Of a DNA stretch of 64,000 bases, positions 56,770 through 64,000 are shown one piece after another. Made by a program: the position numbers and the translations under genes. The notes below the pieces were generated by a model, which saw only the letters and a program-made list of their open reading frames with translations, searched no databases and had not been told where the DNA came from. Location of the stretch: positions 40,955,464-41,019,463 of the forward strand of contig NC_085138.1 of NCBI RefSeq assembly GCF_035046485.1, given 5' to 3'. Positions within the stretch are counted from its first letter, which is position 1. Every line of letters starts with the position of its first letter. The DNA comes from Aedes albopictus. Taxonomy: Eukaryota; Arthropoda; Insecta; Diptera; Culicidae.

Positions 56770-57640
56770 AGGAATTTCAGCATAGATTCGTGCAGAAACT
56801 TATCCAGAGATTCTCACAGGAATCTCTACAGATGTCTTCAAACAAGCAATTCTTCAGGAGCCACTCCAGCAAATCTGCCAGGAAATTCTCTAGAGATTTA
56901 ACATGAATAACTTCAAAAATTTCTTCAGGAATTGTTACAGAAATTCCTCCACGGATTCCTTTAGAAATTTTGCCTGAGTTTCCTTGAGGATATTTTCCAG
57001 AGAGCTCTTCAGAAGTTCCTCCAGGTATTTCTTGAGGATTTTCTTAATGGATTTCTCCAGGAGTTCCTCCAGGGATTTTTCTTAAAAATCCTTCAGGAAT
57101 ATCTCCAGTGATTTGTTTTAGGAATTCCTTCAGAGATTTGTTAAGAAATTGCTTCTGAGATTTCTACAGGAATTCGTTCAGGTATTTCTCCAGGAATTTT
57201 TCCACAGATTTTCTCAGGGACTCCTTCAGGAATTCCTCCACGAATATATCGAGGAATTTCTCCAGGGATTACTTCAAGAGTTTCTCCAGAAACTCTTCTA
57301 TAAATTCTTCCAGGAATTCTTACAAGATTATTCTAGGAATTCTTCCAGGAATTCCTCCAGGAATTATTTTAGACATTCCTACAGAAATTCTTCCAGATAT
57401 TCTTTCAAGAATTCCCCCAGAAATTCCTTCCAGAATTCTTCCAGGGATTGTTTCTGGAATTCCTTAACGAATTCTTCCAGGGATTCTTCTAGATTTTTAT
57501 TGGGAATCTTCCAGGATTACCTTCAGGGATTCCTCCAGGAATTCCACGGCTTCCTTTAATCCCTTTCAGGAATTTCACTGGGAATTCTTCCAGGAACAAA
57601 TTCATCCAGGGATTTCACCAGGAGTTCTTTTAAGGAATTC
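56770..57640 (+). repeat. GGAATTCC-type minisatellite, right inner array
   Basis: Units such as CAGGAATTCCTCCAGGAATT and TTCTTCCAGGGATT at an 11-13 bp pitch. It lies directly inside the right long inverted arm. The 136-codon frame at 57149-57559 is a by-product. Confidence 0.85.
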
Positions 57641-57674
57641 TGTCTCCTCACGAAATGTTTGAAGTAACAATTAG

Positions 57675-58110
57675 AATATAAGGCAGTTCGAATCCTAGCT
57701 GCTCAATGTGAATAGATCTTTTTTTTTCTTCTTCCTATGCTATATGACACACTGCCAGGAGGTCTCCTAGGTACTGCATGCGCAGTGATTAAGTTAACCA
57801 TAACTTGCGAGGAGCAGAGCAGAGCGGAACCTTTCATAACGAGCACACGCCTTGTACGTCCGGATCCACTACTCTGTTCCTCTGTCGCTGCTTCGTTGGC
57901 AGAGCAGACTGGGGGATGACGACGTTCATTGCGGAATTGTCACAAACTCAAGTGGCTTCATTGGCAGAATCTGTTTGAAAATGAATAAAAATCTGGAAGA
58001 CTTTTTTACTGTCTGCTCAGTCTGAGAAAAACTACAGCCAGAGGGTAATCGTTGTTGCTTGAATTTTGATGACACGTTTGAATAATTCTTGATGATATGA
58101 ATGCTACACC
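57675..58110 (-). repeat. Right arm of the long inverted repeat (partner 43470-43890)
   Basis: Read on the minus strand it gives CTGCCAACGAAGCAGC, CAATTCCGCAATGAACG, GTGGATCCGGACGTACAAGG and GGTTAACTTAATCACTGC in the order seen in the left arm. The arms are about 13.8 kb apart. Terminal sequences and target duplication could not be defined outside them. Confidence 0.8.
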
Positions 58111-58815
58111 TTTAATGAATGGGAAAATCCCTTCGATTTTGTAGGATATATGGAATCTTCAATTAAGATACGTGATATATGAACATACATATGTATATGG
58201 CAAGGTTAGCAAAAAATCTCTTTGATGTGATTTGCAAAAGTGTTCAGAAAACAATAAGCTGCAAGGAAAAAGAAATAGTTTTACTTTACAGAGAGTAGAG
58301 CAGCAACAGAAGTTGACTTTAGATTAAACATATGCTTAAAGTTCAGTAGGAGCTTAAATTGAACTCCCACAATTTAATAAATTATTTTGCGTAAAGCTTC
58401 CAACAGAACAGTGTTTTATTTTTCTGATTTTATATTCAAACAACGACTAACAAGTTATAAAGCAACAGAAGTAGGCCAATAATTTATTCTAGCAATTATG
58501 GTGAATAATAGAGGCAATTAGATAACTTCTCAACTCGTGGTTTCTGTTTCCATTTTAAAATTCTGCCCACACTCTACCCCAAAACACAACGCACACACAC
58601 TTCGTGACCTTCCTGTCTAGATGCAACTGATATAACCTGCGGCTAGAAACTGCTACTGTTGTTGCTGCTATCCTTCTGTGTGTATGTATGTGATGCTCCT
58701 ACCAAAAACTGTCCCCTGGGTGATGTCTAGAAACAATTAAAAATTTCGTTCGGAATCATTGCCCGAGGATGTGGGGAAGCTCGGCATGAAACGCTCCTCA
58801 GAGTGTCGTGTTGAA
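58111..58815. other. No gene recognised
   Basis: AT-rich single-copy-looking sequence between the long inverted arm and the 20-bp satellite. Nothing else is supported. Confidence 0.4.
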
Positions 58816-59974
58816 CCATGGAGTACCGTGGAGGACCACGGAGTACCGTGTACCGTGGAGGACCACGGAGTACCGTAGAGGACCACGGAGTACCGTAGAG
58901 GACCACGGAGTACCGTGGAGGACCACGGAGTACCGTGGAGGACCACGGAGTACCGTGGAGGACCACGGAGTACCGTGGAGGACCACGGAGTACCGTGGAG
59001 GACCACGGAGTACCGTGGAGGACCACGGAGTACCGTGGAGGACCACGGAGTACCGTGGAGGACCACGGAGTACCGTGGAGGACCACGGAGTACCGTGGAG
59101 GACCACGGAGTACCGTGGAGGACCACGGAGTACCGTGGAGGACCACGGAGTACCGTGGAGGACCACGGAGTACCGTGGAGGACCACGGAGTACCGTGGAG
59201 GACCACGGAGTACCGTGGAGGACCACGGAGTACCGTGGAGGACCACGGAGTACCGTGGAGGACCACGGAGTACCGTGGAGGACCACGGAGTACCGTGGAG
59301 GACCACGGAGTACCGTGGAGGACCACGGAGTACCGTGGAGGACCACGGAGTACCGTGGAGGACCACGGAGTACCGTGGAGGACCACGGAGTACCGTGGAG
59401 GACCACGGAGTACCGTGGAGGACCACGGAGTACCGTGGAGGACCACGGAGTACCGTGGAGGACCACGGAGTACCGTGGAGGACCACGGAGTACCGTGGAG
59501 GACCACGGAGTACCGTGGAGAGCCACGGAGTACCGTGGAGAGCCACGGAGTACCGTGGAGGACCACGGATTACCGTGGAGAGCCACGGAGTACCGTGGAT
59601 AGCCACGGAGTACCGTGGAGGACCACGGAGTACCGTGGAGGACCACGGAGTACCGTGGAGGACCACGGAGTACCGTGGAGGACCACGGAGTACCGTGGAG
59701 GACCACGGAGTACCGTGGAGGACCACGGAGTACCGTGGAGGACCACGGAGTACCGTGGAGGACCACGGAGTACCGTGGAGGACCACGGAGTACCGTGGAG
59801 GACCACGGAGTACCGTGGAGGACCACGGAGTACCGTGGAGGACCACGGAGTACCGTGGAGAGCCAGGGAGTACCGTGGAGAACCACGCAGTACCGTGGAG
59901 GTTCACAGAGTATTCTGGAGGACCATGGAGTACCACGGGTATCATGGAATACCGTAGTGGACCACGTAGTACCC
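58816..59974 (+). repeat. 20-bp satellite of alternating 6-bp inverted repeats
   Basis: The core (about 58861-59860) is 50 exact-register units of GACCACGGAGTACCGTGGAG. Each unit is CCACGG-AGTA-CCGTGG-AGGA, so every CCACGG is complementary to the CCGTGG on either side of it. A variant cluster (AGCCACGG, GGATTACCG) lies at 59519-59610, and both edges decay (58816-58860 and 59865-59974). The unit has no stop in any frame, giving the overlapping 260-400-codon frames on both strands (for example 58737-59945 and 58915-59985). These are not considered genes. Confidence 0.95.
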
Positions 59975-62900
59975 AAATAGTTTAGGTTTTTGTCCATCTG
60001 TGGTTCACTCGAGTCAAGGCCTGGCTTCAGTCAGATTGTTTAGAAGTTCACCAATTTACATATTATTCCGTATTCGAGATAGTTGAACAGATTGTTTCCC
60101 AGACTAGCGCATTTCACACCGCTCGCTCCCTTAAGCCTTATTTCGTGTTGCTTGTCCTGTATATTTTGCCCCAACACTCTGACCTCCAAGTCCCACAAAC
60201 GACTGTGCTCCAGGCAGGCACTTCGTACTGTTTATGAGACTCTACTAAGTCTATATCAATATTTGAGTCCCGACCCAAAGCGACGTCCTTGTCTCGTGCT
60301 CGAGCTTCACAGAGTGACCCTGCAATGTTCCCACACTGCTCCCTGGTGGTTTTAATATTGCACAAAAAGAGAAACTGAGACCGACCGTGCCGCCTATCTG
60401 CCTCCTCCGTTGTCCTAACTGGTAGGAAGTGGCCGACAAGTGTGCGAATGGCCACAAATCCACAACTTCTGGTGCATAAATTCCTCCCGTTGTCCGATTA
60501 GTTTGTGGCACTGCATTATTAATGTTATTAGTTTTAAATGGGACTTGTTTCGCTCTAGTTTTTCCTTTTTTCCGTTGAGGCAAGGTCTCAGTGTGCCATG
60601 AGAGCGACACAATACTGTAGTTTAGTTGCTTGCAAGCAAGGCCTTCTCTGATGAGTGCACAGTGGTGTGGCGGCAGCGTGTTTCGCTTTTCCGCTCGGTT
60701 GAATCGCTGCTGCTTTGAGTTTTGTGTACGTATGATCTGGACATTATAGTGGCCTTTGGGGAGGAGCATATTTTTTCCATCTTCGGAGCTGAACAGGAAC
60801 TACATGTCCAACCAGGCGAATTCGAATTGGAATGACACCCGTTCCAAAGCGCCCGTAGAATACATAGCTTGCTTAACTCCAGAGCATTCGGAAGTGTAGG
60901 CCTTGGGATAATGCTATCAGGATACGTTGAAATACTTTAGTAACTGTGCAGTTTGGATGATCCTGGATGTTCCTAGGTGATTGCTGGACCTAGAATATCC
61001 CAAGATCATCTTGCAATGACTCAGGGAATTCCGAAAGGTTTCAGGATTACGTTTGGTGCTTGGAGTACAAAACAACTCAACTAATAGTCGCAAAAATCAC
61101 CTCGCCAATCGGAACCAAACAACTTCCGACACTCGGCTGAATGGAACAGGACGTCACTGGTTTTCCTTTCCACTGACTGGTACCTAACCAGCCAGCAGGA
61201 CACGGAAGTAGTCGAACAGGAAAAGTTGAACGCTTTGGTGTTGTTTTTCCGACTGCAAGTGGAGACTGGACACTGCTGGTCGGAAAGGCAATGATACGAA
61301 ACACAAACCGCACAATTTCTGTGTGACGACGCAAAGGAAATAAGTCGAGTTCGGAACGAAACAAGGAGGTATGTGGGTGTGAGGCTGGTTGATTGCTTCC
61401 GAGTAGATAAGGATAATTCGCAACTTCATAATGGGGAAACGTGACTTTACGGGCTGGCGCCCGGCCGGCTCAGGAGAGATTGAAAATTTCTCCGGACTTG
61501 TTGGACTGTGCGTGATATAATTCCGTGCGCCTAATCAGGTTTAGGTGCACTTTCTTTAATTGGTCGGAGATTTCACATTTTGTTGCTTTGGGGTTTAAAT
61601 TTTTTTATCGCACGGTGGCTGGCCCACAGGCCATTAATCCACAAAATTAACCTAAACGAAATATCATTACGATAGATAGGTTTTTTTTCGGGTAGACATG
61701 CAAATTCATTTTTAATTGATATTCTTTGCCGTTTAATCTCATTTACAGCTCTATTTTCCACTTGGGCACAACGTGAACGATTCCAATTGACAGGTGGACT
61801 TACTTTTAGTACTGCGCCTAAATGTATTAAATTCTTCTATATCGAACTAATTACTTCCCTAGTACAATTTCATTGCTGATTCGTTTTGTTTGATTTTTCT
61901 AAGGGGTTTATATCAGCAATAAGCAAACTCACAGTTTTATGACTACTTTTATGAAAACCATTGATGAAATGTTTTATAGAATACTTGTAGATATCCATAT
62001 AGCCAGATTTTAAGAGTAAACAAAACACTGCGATATGTAAACCTTATGGCATTTATTATTACCACAATAAAACTGCTCAAACTCTCAACAGATGGCGATC
62101 CCTTTGGTTAGTAACGACATCTGTTGGTTGAAAAGCAGAAACTACGACACTGCTAGGTTTATTGTGGCCGTCATAAAAGTAAACTTGCTTTCGTTTTATT
62201 GTGATCGTCGCCATATTGAAGAATTAGCTGAAGTGAATAAAACATAGATAATTTTGCTCAAATAAGCAATGATTTGACAGTTTCCCATTTCCGCAACATG
62301 CTCACATAAATAATCCCTCTCAGCTGAGTATTTTTGTGATTCGAGATAGTTTTACTTATTAACAAATGGATTTATTTCATTCTAAGATGATAATATTAAC
62401 CAAATTCAAAGCGCATTAATTTTATGTTGCTGCAACCTCAATATTCACGGTAAAATTGAATGCGCATAAGCCTGCCAACACAATAACTACTAAAATATTA
62501 CTTTGAAATGATCGCTAACTACTTACGAATGATGTATCCTCCTGAACTTCACGCGCCATCGAAGAGGCTTCTCTGCATCTTGAACTGTCATAGTTTTTGT
62601 TAAAAAAAAAAAACAACAACAATCATCATAACGTTAACCTCTTTTCGAGAATGGAAAATTTTTCAACTAGGTTTTAAAACAGTTTTATTGCTACACTTAA
62701 TTTGGTTTGCAACACCTCTCCGAGAATGGTCTGCTTAGCCGGAAGATGCTCTTAAAGAGGTTGTCAAGAGGTTTCGATGTATAAATCAGTTTTATTGCAA
62801 ATGGGTCATGAAGATCTCTTATAGAGCAGGCCAAAACTTTAAATGCTACTTGGTTTTTGTGCTGTTTTTATCTTCTACTCTATCATGATAAAATGCTGAA

Positions 62901-62995
62901 CGCGAGGATGTTGATATGTGGCTTTTGCTCCTTTTCTAGTCGGATTGAGGGTACATTATGAGTTGGCCGTTCGCCTACATACAGGTGTCCTGTTC
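59975..62995. other. No gene recognised; possible short MITE at 62058-62172
   Basis: Mostly single-copy-looking. Frames at 60251-60769 (minus, 172 codons) and 61077-61364 show no domain I recognise. At 62058 CCACAATAAAACTGCT faces GCTAGGTTTATTGTGG (to 62172), a weak inverted pair about 115 bp apart that may be a MITE. Nothing else is supported. Confidence 0.4.
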
Positions 62996-63125
62996 CGTTG
63001 GAGCCATGATCATATGCTGAATTTTACCAAGTACAGAATGTTTTCGTTCACAGGTTTGGGCGTGGCAAGGTGTTCAAAATGTGCAGAAGTGATCGGACAG
63101 CGGCACCCCTTTGATTTACAAGCGT
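62996..63125 (-). repeat. Dispersed repeat shared with 2046-2190
   Basis: On the minus strand it reads GCCGCTGTCCGATCACTT, CCTTGCCACGCCCAAACC, TGTGAACGAAAACATT and AAAATTCAGCATATGA, matching 2046-2190 in order. It directly follows (3' of) the RTE remnant on the same strand, so it may be that element's 3' region or a separate insertion at its end. Confidence 0.7.
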
Positions 63126-63851
63126 GCCGATGTCCTGCTGGATTCCAATCTAACGCTTGCTGGCAAATTTCGTTTCCGCCTCTGTGTAGAGTGTGGCCGA
63201 CCCACCTCCACTTTCGGTCCCGAATTTCCGTCGCTATTGGCTTTTGATGACATCACGATGGAGCTCCACGCTGGAGGTCCAATCGTGAGGCCACCATGCA
63301 CGAATTATATACCGCAGGCATCTATTGATGGAGACCTGCAGCCGTTGAGTGTTCTCCACTGATACACACCAGGTTTCACTGGCGTATAGCAGCACAGATT
63401 TCACGCTCGAGTTGAAAATTCGGATTTTTTTTATACATTTCTTAAACTCGCAAAAGCAGCCCTCTCCTTCTTGATCCGTGCACATATGTTGATCTTGGTG
63501 CCGCCATCGGCCGCCATTTGGCTACCAAGGCATTGGAAGTTTTCAACATTCTCCACTGATTGCCCAGCTACCGTAAAGCTGGAAGAGTTGACCATGTTTA
63601 CTTCAAACGATTTGGTCTTGTTGACATTGATGGTAAGACCTGCCGCCGAGGAGCGATTGGCAAGATCATCGAGCTTGCTCTGCATATCAGAGCGCCGTTG
63701 AGCAAGAAGAGCAACGTCATCAGCCAGTTCGAAGTCATTTAGGTGCTCCATGGCAATGGGCTACCACAGCAATCCACGATTTGGTTCACGGTCAATTGAA
63801 CCTACCAGGATATCGTCGATAACGATGAGGAACAGTAGCGGTGATAGTATG
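63126..63851 (-). pseudogene. RTE-type reverse transcriptase remnant
   Basis: A minus-strand fragment beginning in the RT domain (LSPLLFLIVIDDILV near 63848-63804), followed by the catalytic-loop region ELADDVALL (LADD at about 63716-63727, where YADD or FADD is usual), then LTINVNKTKSFEV. In another frame come RIFNSSVKSVLLYASETW, LQVSINRCLRYIIRAWWP and, in a third, a stretch ending ICQQALDWNPAGH. This C-terminal signature (LLY-ETW, INRCLR, RAWWP, ALDWNP) is that of RTE-clade LINEs. It is dead: an in-frame TAG lies upstream of the LADD block (near 63762) and frameshifts lie near 63440-63480 and 63250. It is cut at 63851, where an unrelated repeat begins. Confidence 0.85.
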
Positions 63852-64000
63852 TATACATTAGAGTGGGTCATCGTTTATATGGAAAAATAAAAAATTCAAT
63901 GGTATCCCATCAGATCAAAGCTTTTTTGATCCCATTTCAGGACCCAAATAAGTGTGCAAAATTTGGGCAGGATCGGTTATGTCTACGTTTTGCGCATCGG
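63852..64000. repeat. Unrelated repeat fragment at window end
   Basis: Starts GTATACATTAGAGTGGGTCA exactly where RT homology ends, so this is an element junction. The sequence is AT-rich and continues out of the window. Identity is unknown. Confidence 0.45.

Noticed and set aside
58861..59860. CRISPR-like regular array
   Set aside because: There are no unique spacers; the repeats are directly adjacent, and the context is eukaryotic.
58737..59985. Overlapping 260-402-codon frames on both strands
   Set aside because: They are by-products of the stop-free 20-bp unit.
60251..60769. 172-codon minus-strand frame as a gene
   Set aside because: No recognisable domain. The composition looks like translated noncoding DNA, and several frames overlap on both strands.

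Overview
This looks like repeat-rich nuclear DNA from an insect, most likely an Aedes-type (culicine) mosquito. The reasons are a tRNA-derived SINE resembling Feilai, an insect-like ALG3/Not56 pseudogene, RTE-type and CR1/jockey-type retrotransposon remnants, many TA-flanked MITEs, and the complete absence of prokaryotic gene organisation. I found no intact protein-coding gene. The long open frames come from tandem repeats whose unit has no stop codon in any frame, so they stay open on both strands. All calls were made by eye, without any database search.

Layout. 1-4171: degenerate repeat built on GAATCTCTGGAGGAA-like words, carrying a tRNA-like SINE split by a MITE (345-640) and a 642-bp TA-flanked element (2961-3602). 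4180-21918: three members of one hAT-like transposon family (8-bp target duplications, ends CAAGGGCGTAGCCA) whose bodies consist mostly of GGAATTCC-type minisatellite: 4180-9512, 9856-about 14310 (right end lost) and 15404-21918 (with a nested 1.4-kb TA-flanked element). 21927-26645: more degenerate repeat, a retroposed insertion with a 24-bp target duplication (22846-24036), and an ALG3 pseudogene (24722-25680). 26650-33288: foldback and minisatellite sequence plus stretches in which I recognise nothing. 33297-40385: a second, unrelated hAT-like element (ends TAGACCTGTGCGCCG, duplication CTTAGAGC), again filled with GGAAT-type minisatellite and carrying a 5'-truncated LINE (34441-36706). 40394-43225: GAGT-rich degenerate repeat, a foldback element, a 143-bp tandem repeat and a SINE fragment.

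43470-58110: inverted arms of about 430 bp enclose about 14 kb that holds the largest array, a 23-bp satellite (46370-55041) with sequence subfamilies and higher-order duplications of 1365 and 1250 bp, interrupted on its right by a TA-flanked element (55506-56760). 58816-59974: an unrelated 20-bp satellite made entirely of alternating 6-bp inverted repeats. 60000-62990: no recognised gene. 62996-63851: a dispersed repeat and a broken RTE-type reverse transcriptase.

Main observation: at least two unrelated hAT-like families, and a third larger structure bounded by long inverted arms, all carry internal minisatellites built from GGAATTCC-like words at an 11-12 bp pitch. A smaller TA-flanked element carries a different 11-12 bp minisatellite. 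This suggests that nonautonomous DNA transposons repeatedly acquire, amplify and spread short-period satellites.
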